Source of the DNA: Streptomyces sp. CB02980
GTDB lineage: Bacteria; Actinomycetota; Actinomycetes; Streptomycetales; Streptomycetaceae
Assembly: GCF_014451325.2 (NCBI RefSeq)
Contig: NZ_JACSCH020000002.1
Coordinates: 496,001 to 560,000 of the forward strand
Direction of reading: 5' to 3'
Length of the DNA: 64,000 nucleotides
Shown here: in pieces, positions 32,676-40,441 of the stretch
Position numbering within the stretch: the first letter of the stretch is position 1
How the letters are laid out: each line of letters starts with the position of its first letter
Position numbers and translations under genes: made by a program
Notes under the pieces: generated by a model
Database searches by the model: none
Told to the model about the DNA's origin: nothing
Seen by the model: only the letters and a program-made list of their open reading frames with translations

Positions 32676-33610
32676 AGATCCTGGTCGTCGGCGCCGGTGC
32701 CACCGGTGGCTACTTCGGCGCCCTGCTCGCCCGCGCCGGACAGGACGTCACCTTCCTGGTCCGCCCGGCCCGGGCGGCGGCGCTGCGCGAGCGCGGGCTT
32801 CGGGTGGTGGGCCGGGACGAGGAGTGGGTCCTCGCGCCCCGCCTCGTGACGGCCGACGCGCTCGACACCCCGTACGACCTCGTGCTCCTGTCGGTGAAGT
32901 CCACCGGTCTCGATCAGGCGGTCGAGGACATAGCGCCGGCCGTCGGACCCGACACGGCCGTCGTGCCGCTCCTCAACGGTCTCGCGCACATCGACGCCCT
33001 CAACGCCCGCTTCGGGACCTCGGTCGTCCTCGGCGGCGTGGCCAAGGTGGTGACCACGCTCGACGAGAGCGGTGACATCCGGCGCCTCGCCCCGCTGGCC
33101 CATCTGACCCTCGGCGAGCAGGACGGCACGCGCTCCGCGCGCGCGGCGAAGTTCCGGGCGGTGCTCGAAGAGGCGGGCATCGCCTCGCCGGAACCGGAGC
33201 ACGTGGTCACGGCGATGTGGCACAAGTGGGTGTTCATCACGACCTTCGGCGCCGTGACCAGCCTGATGCGGGGCACGGTCGGCGACGTCCACGACGCGCC
33301 CGGCGGTCCCGCCCTCGCCCCGGCGCTGCTCGACGAGGCGTCCGCGGTCGCCGCCTCGGCCGGACACCCCGTACCGGAGGCGGAGCGGGCGGCGACGCTC
33401 GCCGTGGTGGCCGCGTCGGGGTCGCCGATGGTGCCGTCCCTCTACCGCGACCTGACGGCGGGCCGCCCGACCGAGGTCGAGCACCTCTTCGGCGACCTCA
33501 CCACCCGCGCGCGTGCCCTGGGCGTGGCGACCCCGCTCCTGGACCTGGCGACGCTGCACCTGCGGGTGCACCAGCGGCGCGTCACGGCGGGGGCGGGCGG
33601 CGGAGCCTGA
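32672..33610 (+). CDS. Ketopantoate reductase family protein (PanE/ApbA)
   Basis: NADP-dependent reductase family protein of 312 residues. The N-terminal nucleotide fold begins MKILVVGAGATGGYFGALLA; the conserved Lys in LLSVKSTGLDQAV and the C-terminal helical domain with MWHKWVFITTFGAVTSL and a final VEHLFGDLTTRA are characteristic. True PanE supplies pantothenate, but actinobacteria have several paralogues. Coupling to an HxlR regulator instead of pantothenate genes suggests a specialised role. Confidence 0.87.
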   Translation: MKILVVGAGATGGYFGALLARAGQDVTFLVRPARAAALRERGLRVVGRDEEWVLAPRLVTADALDTPYDLVLLSVKSTGLDQAVEDIAPAVGPDTAVVPLLNGLAHIDALNARFGTSVVLGGVAKVVTTLDESGDIRRLAPLAHLTLGEQDGTRSARAAKFRAVLEEAGIASPEPEHVVTAMWHKWVFITTFGAVTSLMRGTVGDVHDAPGGPALAPALLDEASAVAASAGHPVPEAERAATLAVVAASGSPMVPSLYRDLTAGRPTEVEHLFGDLTTRARALGVATPLLDLATLHLRVHQRRVTAGAGGGA

Positions 33611-33690
33611 GGGAGAGGAGCGGGTCGGCCGGGGGCGGGGGCCGGCGACGGACATCATCGCCGCCAGACCAAGGGCCGGGCGCCGGGCGC

Positions 33691-33848
33691 CGGGCGCCGT
33701 CACCGCCAGGCCGGACGCCGGGCGCCGTCACCGCCAGGCCGGACGCCGGGCGCCGTCACCGCCAGGCCGGACGCCGGACGCCGTCACCGCCAGGCCGGAC
33801 GCCGGACGCCGTCACCGCCAGGCCGGACGCCGGACGCCGTCACCGCCG
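33691..33848. repeat. 28-bp tandem array in a 399-bp gap
   Basis: GTCACC marks recur exactly every 28 bases at 33699, 33727, 33755, 33783, 33811 and 33839. Each unit carries CGCCAGGCCGGACGCCGG. The first two have GGGCGCC and the later ones GGACGCC before the mark. Copies are contiguous and the period is not a multiple of three, so the array is non-coding. The remaining parts of the gap between 33611 and 34009 show nothing else I can name. Confidence 0.88.
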
Positions 33849-34009
33849 ACCGGTCGGCCGGGGGTCGGCCTCAACAGGACGCCCACGGGCGGCAGTTCGG
33901 GGCACTCGCTCTCTTCCCGGCGGAGGCGCCGAGTTGGACTCTCGTGCCACTTCTTGGATCCTCGGCGAAGTCCGTGGCACGCTTCCGGCCGGCTCACGAT
34001 CATGAGGTC

Positions 34010-34606
34010 ATGAACGTCGACACCTCACTCCCCCTCGGCCTCGACTGGGTGACCGCCCCCGCCTCGTGGTCCCTCGCCGGCGGCGTCCTCACCGTCACGG
34101 CCGCCCCGCGCACGGACGCCTTCACGGACCCGGTCGGCGGGGCGGCCCGGCGTGACGCCGCCGTGGCCCTGACCACTCCCCCGGACGGCGACTGGCAGCT
34201 CTCGGCGCGCCTTCGCGTCGGCTTCCGGTCGGCATGGGACGCGGGGGCCCTGTTCATCCGCTCCGACGACGACCACTGGGCCAAGCTCAACTTCGAGCAG
34301 GCGCCCGACGGAACTCCCAGCGTCTACTCCGTCGTGACCCGCGGCCGGTCCGACGACGCGCTCGCGGGCCCGGTCGCGGGAGAAGCGCTGTGGCTGCGCG
34401 TCAGCCGGATCGGCGAGGGCTTCGCCTTCCACGTCTCGGACGACGGCGAGTTCTGGCGCCTGGTACGGCAGTTCGCCCTGGACGGCCCCGGTCCCGTACG
34501 GGCGGGTATCGAGGTCCAGTCACCCGTCGGCGAGGGATGCCGCGTCGACTTCGACGACATCCGTCTCACCCCGACCACCTTGGCCCACCTCTTCGACGGT
34601 CGATGA
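34010..34606 (+). CDS. DUF1349 (concanavalin-like) protein
   Basis: Protein of 198 residues matching the DUF1349 beta-sandwich family: LDWVTAPASWSLAGGVLTVT, WDAGALFIRSDDDHWAKLNF, then LWLRVSRIGEGFAFHVSDDG and FWRLVRQFAL. Members occur beside sugar-use genes and may bind carbohydrate. No signal peptide is seen. ATG 34010 is used although the GAGG site is only 2 bases away; the alternative upstream ATGs lack better sites. Its 3' end overlaps the end of convergent xylB by 87 bases. Confidence 0.85.
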   Translation: MNVDTSLPLGLDWVTAPASWSLAGGVLTVTAAPRTDAFTDPVGGAARRDAAVALTTPPDGDWQLSARLRVGFRSAWDAGALFIRSDDDHWAKLNFEQAPDGTPSVYSVVTRGRSDDALAGPVAGEALWLRVSRIGEGFAFHVSDDGEFWRLVRQFALDGPGPVRAGIEVQSPVGEGCRVDFDDIRLTPTTLAHLFDGR

Positions 34607-36154
34607 CAGCAACGCCGGCGTCGCGGCCGACAGGACCCCCGCGATGCGGTTCCAGGTCTCCTCGTCGCGGCCGACCGCGGGCAGGATCTCGCCCGTGCCC
34701 GTGCCCCAGGCCGTCGTCAGGGCCACCGGGTCCGCACCCGTCACCGCGGCCGCGGCGAGGGCCGCGGCGCCGAGGGCGACGAGTTCTTCGGCGGCCGGGA
34801 CGACCAGGGGGCGGCCGGAGAGCCGGCGGACGGTCTCGGTCCAGGCCCGGCCGCGCGCCCCGCCGCCGATGAGGCGCAGCGGCCGGTCCCGTACGCCGGG
34901 GTCGGCCGGGTCGAGGCCGCAGGCGGCGAGGAGGTGGTCGAGGGCGCGCAGCACCGTGAAGGCCGCGCCCTCGTAGGCGGCGCCGAGGATCGACCGCGGG
35001 TCCGTGCCGTGCCGCAGGCCGGTGACCAGGCCGGCCGCGTGGGGCAGGTCGGGGGTGCGTTCGCCGTCGAGGTACGGCAGGACGACGACTCCGCCGCCTC
35101 CGTCTCCGCCCGGTGACGCGTCCTCGCGGTCCAGGCCCAGGAGCGTGGCGAACCGGTCCACGGCGAGCGTGCAGTTGAGGGTGCAGCCGAGGGGGAGGTA
35201 TGTCCCGTCGGTGGCGGCGAACCCCGCGAGGCCCGGGTCCGCCGGGCGCGCGCGGGTCGCGGCGAAGACCGTGCCCGAGGTGCCGAGGCTGACGACCGGG
35301 TGGTCGAGGAGACCGGCACCGCCGAGGCCGAGGCCGACCGCGGCGGCCATGTTGTCGCCGGTCCCGGCGGCGACGACGACGGTACGGGGCAGCCCGAGGG
35401 CCTCGGCGGCGGCCGCGGTCAGGGTGCCCACGCGGGTGGCGCCGCCGGGGGCGACGGCGGGCAGCAGGGCCGGGTCGAGACCGATGAGGTCCAGGATCTC
35501 GGGGTCGTACGCACCGGAGCCGCCCGCACCGGTGACCTCGTCCGCGGCTCCCTTCCCGTCCCCGCCGTCTTGGGCGCCCTCACCCCTCCCGTACCAGCAC
35601 GTCCCCGAAGCGTCCCCCGGGTCGGTCACCGCGATTCCGGTGAGCCGCTCCGTGAGGTGGTCGTGCGGGAGGCGGACCCCCGTGACGGCCTCCGCGTGGC
35701 GGGGTTCGTGCTCGCGCAGCCACTGCCACTTCGCGGCGGTCATGGAGGCGACGGGCACCGACCCCGTGCGGTTCAGCCAGGCGGCGGGGCCGCCCAGGCG
35801 GGCGGCGAGGGCGGCGGCCTGCGGGGCGGAGCGGGTGTCGTTCCAGAGCAGTGCGGGCCGCAGGGGGCGGCCGTCGGCGCCGAGGGTGACGAGACCGTGC
35901 TGCTGTCCGGCGACGGCGATGCCGGTGACGGCTGCGGCCGGGACGCCCGCGTCCCGTACCGCCGCGCGGACCGCTGCGACAAGGGCGGTCCACCACTCCT
36001 CGGGGTCGCTCTCGCGCGCGCCGGCGGAGCCGGTGACGGTGTGCGGGGCGCGGCCGACGGCGAGGAGCTCGCCGGTGTCGGCATCGACGGCCGCGGCCTT
36101 GGTGGACTGCGTGGAACTGTCCACGCCGATCACGACGGAGCGCCTCGTGGGCAC
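34520..36154 (-). CDS. xylB: Xylulokinase (FGGY family)
   Basis: Kinase converting D-xylulose to xylulose 5-phosphate. FGGY motifs are clear: VVIGVDSSTQSTKAAAVDAD at the N-terminus, GIAVAGQQHGLV, LWNDTR, the ATP-site AAGTGDNMAAAVG, VSLGTSGTVF, and LRLIGGGARGRAWTE. At 544 residues it is longer than typical (about 480) because of a Gly/Asp-rich insertion near residues 190-215 (RGEGAQDGGDGKGAADE) and a C-terminal tail that overlaps the DUF1349 gene. GTG start with GAGG upstream. Divergent from xylA. Confidence 0.93.
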   Translation of the reverse strand: MPTRRSVVIGVDSSTQSTKAAAVDADTGELLAVGRAPHTVTGSAGARESDPEEWWTALVAAVRAAVRDAGVPAAAVTGIAVAGQQHGLVTLGADGRPLRPALLWNDTRSAPQAAALAARLGGPAAWLNRTGSVPVASMTAAKWQWLREHEPRHAEAVTGVRLPHDHLTERLTGIAVTDPGDASGTCWYGRGEGAQDGGDGKGAADEVTGAGGSGAYDPEILDLIGLDPALLPAVAPGGATRVGTLTAAAAEALGLPRTVVVAAGTGDNMAAAVGLGLGGAGLLDHPVVSLGTSGTVFAATRARPADPGLAGFAATDGTYLPLGCTLNCTLAVDRFATLLGLDREDASPGGDGGGGVVVLPYLDGERTPDLPHAAGLVTGLRHGTDPRSILGAAYEGAAFTVLRALDHLLAACGLDPADPGVRDRPLRLIGGGARGRAWTETVRRLSGRPLVVPAAEELVALGAAALAAAAVTGADPVALTTAWGTGTGEILPAVGRDEETWNRIAGVLSAATPALLSSTVEEVGQGGRGETDVVEVDAASLADG

Positions 36155-36243
36155 GTCCTCACCTCTTCCTGTAGTGCGTCACCGTAGGTCGTCACCGGGG
36201 CCGATTCGTGGCGGGGACTGGCGCCCCGGTGTGTCCGTCCCGT

Positions 36244-36266
36244 ATTAGTTATCTCAGAAAACAAAT
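36244..36266. promoter_or_regulatory. Candidate ROK/XylR-type operator between xylB and xylA
   Basis: ATTAGTT (36244-36250) and AACAAAT (36260-36266) form an imperfect dyad with a 9-base spacer in an AT-rich island. The form is close to known XylR (ROK) operators of the TTAGTTTGTT type. It lies 26 bases before the xylA start. Confidence 0.5.
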
Positions 36267-36291
36267 CCCGAGAGCAAGAGAGGGACACACC

Positions 36292-37461
36292 ATGCCGGAG
36301 CTCTTCTCCCCCACCCCCGAGGACCGCTTCACCTTCGGCCTGTGGACCGTCGGCTGGCAGGGCCGCGACCCGTTCGGCGATGCCACCCGCCCGGCCCTCG
36401 ACCCCGTCGAGACGGTCGAGCGGCTCGCCGCCCTCGGCGCGTACGGCGTCACCTTCCACGACGACGACCTGATCCCCTTCGGCGCCCCGGACACCGAGCG
36501 CGACGCGATCGTCAAGCGCTTCCGGGCCGCCCTCGACCGCACCGGACTCGCGGTGCCGATGGCCACGACGAACCTCTTCACCCACCCCGTCTTCAAGGAC
36601 GGCGGCTTCACCGCCAACGACCGGGACGTGCGCCGCTTCGCCCTGCGCAAGACCCTCCGCAACATCGACCTGGCCGTCGAGCTCGGAGCCACCACCTACG
36701 TCGCCTGGGGCGGCCGCGAGGGCGCCGAGTCCGGCGCCGCGAAGGACGTCCAGGTCGCGCTCGACCGCATGAAGGAGGCCTTCGACCTGCTCGGCCAGTA
36801 CGTCACCGAGCAGGGCTACGACCTGCGCTTCGCCATCGAGCCCAAGCCGAACGAGCCGCGCGGCGACATCCTGCTCCCCACCATCGGGCACGCCCTGGCC
36901 TTCATCGAGCGCCTGGAGCGCCCCGAACTCGTGGGCGTGAACCCGGAGACGGGCCACGAGCAGATGGCCGGACTCAACTTCCCGCACGGCATCGCGCAGG
37001 CGCTCTGGGCGGGCAAGCTCTTCCACATCGACCTGAACGGTCAGTCCGGCATCAAGTACGACCAGGACTTCCGCTTCGGGGCGGGCGACCTGCGCCAGGC
37101 GTTCTGGCTGGTGGACCTGCTCGAGACGGCCGGGTACGAGGGCCCGCGCCACTTCGACTTCAAGCCGGTGCGGACGGACGGCTCCGACGGGGTGTGGGAG
37201 TCCGCGAAGAACTGCATGCGCAACTACCTGATCCTCAAGGAGCGCACGGCGGCCTTCCGCGCCGACCCGGACGTCCAGCAGGCCCTGGCCGCCTCCCGCC
37301 TGCCCGAACTCGCCGTCCCCACGGCCGCCGACGGCCTCGCGGGGCTGCTCGCCGACCCCACGGCGTACGAGACCTTCGACCCGGACGCGGCGGCCGCCCG
37401 CTCCATGGCCTTCGAGCACCTCGACCAGCTGGCCCTGGAGCACCTGCTCGGCGTCCGCTGA
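36292..37461 (+). CDS. xylA: Xylose isomerase
   Basis: Interconverts D-xylose and D-xylulose in the cytoplasm; 389 residues, the normal size for actinobacterial class I enzymes. Signature segments: [32 protein letters not shown] (with the catalytic His), [42 protein letters not shown] (metal-binding Glu), [14 protein letters not shown] and [23 protein letters not shown] start with AGAGAGGGA upstream. Divergent from xylB across a 137-bp control region. Confidence 0.98.
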   Translation: MPELFSPTPEDRFTFGLWTVGWQGRDPFGDATRPALDPVETVERLAALGAYGVTFHDDDLIPFGAPDTERDAIVKRFRAALDRTGLAVPMATTNLFTHPVFKDGGFTANDRDVRRFALRKTLRNIDLAVELGATTYVAWGGREGAESGAAKDVQVALDRMKEAFDLLGQYVTEQGYDLRFAIEPKPNEPRGDILLPTIGHALAFIERLERPELVGVNPETGHEQMAGLNFPHGIAQALWAGKLFHIDLNGQSGIKYDQDFRFGAGDLRQAFWLVDLLETAGYEGPRHFDFKPVRTDGSDGVWESAKNCMRNYLILKERTAAFRADPDVQQALAASRLPELAVPTAADGLAGLLADPTAYETFDPDAAAARSMAFEHLDQLALEHLLGVR

Positions 37462-37480
37462 CGCCCGCACTCCGGGGAGG

Positions 37481-38518
37481 TCAGTGCCCGGCGAGTGTCG
37501 AGCGGCGGACGACCAGTTCCGGCTGGAGCACCACGTGTTCGTGCCGGTGGTCGGCCGCCCGCTCGCCGGTCTCGTCCAGGAGCAGCTCGGCGGCCTTGGC
37601 CCCGAGCGTCAGCGCCGGCTGGCGCACCGACGTCAGGGGTACGGTCGCGGCCGCGGCGAACTCGATGTCGTCGTAGCCGACGATGGCCATGTCCTCCGGG
37701 ACCCGGACCCCCGCCGCGTACAGCGACTGGAGCACCCCGAGCGCCAGCAGGTCGTTGGCGCAGAAGACGGCCGTCGGGCGGTCGGCGAGGCCGAGCAGGC
37801 GGGCCCCCGCGTCGCGTCCCGAGGCCACGTCGAGCCGCTCGGCGGGGAGTTCCCGGAGGGCCGACGCGGGCAGTCCGGCCTCGGCGAGCGCGAGCAGCGC
37901 GCCCTCGCGCCGGTCGCGGATCTGCTGGAGGTGGGAGGGGCCGCTGACGTACGCGAAGGAGCGGTGTCCCGTCGCGGTGAGGTGCCGGATCGCCAGCGAG
38001 CCGCCGACGACGTCGTCGACGGAGACGGAGCAGCCGGTGTCGTCGCCCGCCACCCGGTCGACGAGCACGGACGCGATGCCGTGGCGGCGGAAATCGCGCA
38101 GGTTCGCGCCGCTGGGGTCGGCGGGGGTGACCAGGACGCCCCGGACGCGCTGCTCGGCGAAGAGGGAGAGGTAGTCGGCCTCGTCCCGGGCGTTCTGGTC
38201 GCTGTTGCAGACCATGACGCCCAGACCGGCCGCCCGCGCGGTGCGCTCGGCGCCCCGGGCGATGTCGACGAAGAAGGGGTTGCCCATGTCGAGGACGAGC
38301 AGCGCCATGATCCGGCTGCGGCCGGCCCGCAGCTGGCGGGCGGACTCACTGCGCACGTAACCGAGGCGGGCGATGACCCGCCGTACGTGTTCGAGCGTCG
38401 CGGGCGAGACCCGGTCCGGCTGGTTGATCACGTTCGAGACGGTGCCGACGGAGACTCCCGCCTCGCGTGCCACGTCCTTGATGCCGACGTTCCCGACCGT
38501 CCGCGCGGTGTCCGTCAT
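37481..38518 (-). CDS. LacI family transcriptional regulator
   Basis: Protein of 345 residues. The N-terminal helix-turn-helix is VGIKDVAREAGVSVGTVSNV followed by the hinge helix SARQLRAGRS; the rest is a periplasmic-binding-protein-like sensor (MALLVLDMGNPFFVDIARGA, RVRGVLVTPAD, FCANDLLALGVLQ, IVGYDDIEFA). It is downstream of rhaM on the same strand (130 bases) and next to the rhamnose operon, so it is the best candidate for the rhamnose repressor acting at the two palindromes near 39000-39110. Start chosen at ATG 38518; a GTG 9 bases earlier is possible. Confidence 0.92.
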   Translation of the reverse strand: MTDTARTVGNVGIKDVAREAGVSVGTVSNVINQPDRVSPATLEHVRRVIARLGYVRSESARQLRAGRSRIMALLVLDMGNPFFVDIARGAERTARAAGLGVMVCNSDQNARDEADYLSLFAEQRVRGVLVTPADPSGANLRDFRRHGIASVLVDRVAGDDTGCSVSVDDVVGGSLAIRHLTATGHRSFAYVSGPSHLQQIRDRREGALLALAEAGLPASALRELPAERLDVASGRDAGARLLGLADRPTAVFCANDLLALGVLQSLYAAGVRVPEDMAIVGYDDIEFAAAATVPLTSVRQPALTLGAKAAELLLDETGERAADHRHEHVVLQPELVVRRSTLAGH

Positions 38519-38648
38519 CCGTCCCACCTGGTCCGTCCTGCCCCTACCGCCCCGTCCGGGCGAGGTCCCGCCCCGGTTTTCATCCTATGCGGCCCCTCCG
38601 GGCCGGATCGTCGCCGCGAAGTCCTCCCGCATCCCGGCTCCCACCGCC

Positions 38649-38978
38649 TCACGCGAGGTGGAACACCTCCGTCAGCGGGCGCATGGCGGCGTCGGGTGCC
38701 TGCCCTTCGAGCTCCTCGAAGAACTCCGCCATCTCCGCCTGCCAGCGGGCGTTGACCCCGGTCGACTCCATCGCGGCGCGCGCCCGGTCGAAGTCCGGTG
38801 TCTCCAGGTAGCCGACGAGCAGCCCGTCCTCGCGGAGGAAGAGGGAGTAGTTGTGCCAGCCGGCCGCGGAGAGCGCCGTGCGCATGTCGGCCCAGACGTC
38901 CGCGTGGCGCGCCCGGTACTCGTCCACCCGCTCGGCCCTGACCTTGAGCAGGAAACAGACCCGCCGCATCGCCGCCAT
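38649..38978 (-). CDS. rhaM: L-rhamnose mutarotase
   Basis: Small enzyme of 106-109 residues that interconverts alpha and beta anomers of L-rhamnose. Recognisable features: RRVCFLLKVRAERVDEYRAR, HADVWADMRTALSAAGWHNY, SLFLREDGLLVGYLETPDF and the terminal PLTEVFHL. The catalytic His and Tyr residues of the family (VDEYRARH, WHNYS) are present. Two ATGs, 38978 and 38969, are possible; GGGGGAG lies just before the first. Divergent from rhaI. Confidence 0.93.
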   Translation of the reverse strand: MAAMRRVCFLLKVRAERVDEYRARHADVWADMRTALSAAGWHNYSLFLREDGLLVGYLETPDFDRARAAMESTGVNARWQAEMAEFFEELEGQAPDAAMRPLTEVFHLA

Positions 38979-38996
38979 CGGCTCCCCCTGATCGAC

Positions 38997-39053
38997 TGAA
39001 ATGTTTCACTGCGCCGTGCTCGGACGCTAGGGCGCCGATCGGAGCAGCGTCAA
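38997..39053 (-). promoter_or_regulatory. rhaM promoter with downstream palindrome
   Basis: On the minus strand TTGACG (39053-39048) and TAGCGT (39029-39024) are 18 bases apart, a good housekeeping promoter. The dyad TGAAA-N2-TTTCA at 38997-39008 lies just beyond the expected start of transcription, a position suited to repression. Confidence 0.65.
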
Positions 39054-39058
39054 GAGCC

Positions 39059-39110
39059 TTGACCGCTTCCTGCTCGGTGACTAGCTTCGCCGATGGACTG
39101 AATCGATTCA
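39059..39110 (+). promoter_or_regulatory. rhaI operon promoter with downstream palindrome
   Basis: TTGACC (39059-39064), a 17-base spacer and TAGCTT (39082-39087) form the promoter. The perfect palindrome TGAATCGATTCA follows at 39099-39110, about 12 bases after the -10 box and just before the GAGGTGG ribosome site. Half-sites TGAA/TTCA match those of the rhaM-side palindrome, implying one LacI-type repressor. Confidence 0.68.
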
Positions 39111-39126
39111 TTAGATCGAGGTGGAC

Positions 39127-40293
39127 ATGCCCGACATCGCTGCCGTGAAGGCCGCACTCGCCGCCCAGCGGATCGAAACGCCCTCCTGGGGCTACGGCAA
39201 CTCCGGGACCCGCTTCAAGGTGTTCACGCAGCCGGGCGTGCCCCGCACCCCGTACGAGAAGCTCGACGACGCGGCGCAGGTCCACGCGTACACCGGCATC
39301 ACCCCCAAGGTGTCCCTGCACATCCCCTGGGACCGGGTCGACGACTGGGCCGGTCTCGCCGCGTACGCGAAGGAGCGCGGGGTCGAACTCGGCGCGATCA
39401 ACTCCAACACCTTCCAGGACGACGCCTACCGGCTGGGGAGCGTCTGCCATCCCGACCCGGCCGTACGCCGCAGGGCCGTGGACCACCTCCTCGCCTGCGT
39501 CGACATCATGGACGCGACCGGTTCGGCGGACCTGAAGCTCTGGTTCGCGGACGGCACCAACTACCCCGGCCAGGACGACATCTCCGCCCGGCAGGAGCGG
39601 CTCGCGGAGTGCCTCGCCGAGGTGTACGGGCGGCTCGGCGAGGGACAGCGGCTGCTCCTGGAGTACAAGCTCTTCGAGCCCGCCTTCTACGCCACCGACG
39701 TGCCGGACTGGGGAACCGCGTACGCCCACTGCCTCGCGCTCGGCCCACGGGCGCGGGTCGTCGTGGACACCGGCCACCACGCTCCGGGCACCAACATCGA
39801 GTTCATCGTCGCCCTGCTGCTGCGGGAGGGACGCCTCGGAGGGTTCGACTTCAACTCGCGCTTCTACGCCGACGACGACCTGATGGCCGGGGCCGCCGAC
39901 CCCTTCCAGCTCTTCCGGATCATGCACGAGGTCGTCCGCAACGGCGGCCTGGCGCCGGCGGCGGACATCGCCTTCATGCTCGACCAGTGCCACAACATCG
40001 AGGCGAAGGTCCCCGCCGTCATCCGGTCGGTCATGAACGTGCAGGAGGCCACCGCCAAGGCGCTGCTCGTCGACGCCGACGCCCTCGACGCCGCCCAGCG
40101 GGACGGTGACGTGCTGGCCGCCAACTCCGTCCTGATGGACGCCTACGCCACCGACGTACGGCCCCTGCTGCGCGGGCTGCGCGAGGAGCGGGGGCTCGAC
40201 CCGGATCCGGTCGGCGCCTACCTCCGCTCCGGACGGCAGGAACGGATCGCCGCCGAACGCGTGGGCGGCGAACAGGCCGGCTGGGGCGCGTAG
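39127..40293 (+). CDS. rhaI: L-rhamnose isomerase
   Basis: Converts L-rhamnose to L-rhamnulose; 388 residues, similar to the Pseudomonas-type RhaI rather than the longer E. coli RhaA. Sequence features: PSWGYGNSGTRFKVFTQPG near the start, KVSLHIPWDRV, LGAINSNTFQDDAYRLGSVC, LWFADGTNYPGQDD, LLLEYKLFEPAFYATDVPDW, VVVDTGHHAPGTNIEFI and the metal-site FDFNSRFYADDD. ATG with GAGGTGG upstream. First gene of a six-gene operon leading through rhamnulose to lactate oxidation. Confidence 0.97.
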   Translation: MPDIAAVKAALAAQRIETPSWGYGNSGTRFKVFTQPGVPRTPYEKLDDAAQVHAYTGITPKVSLHIPWDRVDDWAGLAAYAKERGVELGAINSNTFQDDAYRLGSVCHPDPAVRRRAVDHLLACVDIMDATGSADLKLWFADGTNYPGQDDISARQERLAECLAEVYGRLGEGQRLLLEYKLFEPAFYATDVPDWGTAYAHCLALGPRARVVVDTGHHAPGTNIEFIVALLLREGRLGGFDFNSRFYADDDLMAGAADPFQLFRIMHEVVRNGGLAPAADIAFMLDQCHNIEAKVPAVIRSVMNVQEATAKALLVDADALDAAQRDGDVLAANSVLMDAYATDVRPLLRGLREERGLDPDPVGAYLRSGRQERIAAERVGGEQAGWGA

Positions 40294-40441
40294 CCCGGCC
40301 CTTGAGCGGGTGACCGACGCGCCGGCCCCTCGCGCGACTCTCCGACCGTCCCGCAGCCCCGCCACGCCCAAAGCCCCGCCCCACCTTCCCCCGCCCCGCC
40401 CCACCCCACCTTCCCCCGCCCCGCCCCGAAGGACGTTCCTC

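Noticed and set aside
33691..33848. 28-bp direct repeats considered as a CRISPR array
   Set aside because: Copies are contiguous with no unique spacers and there are no cas genes.
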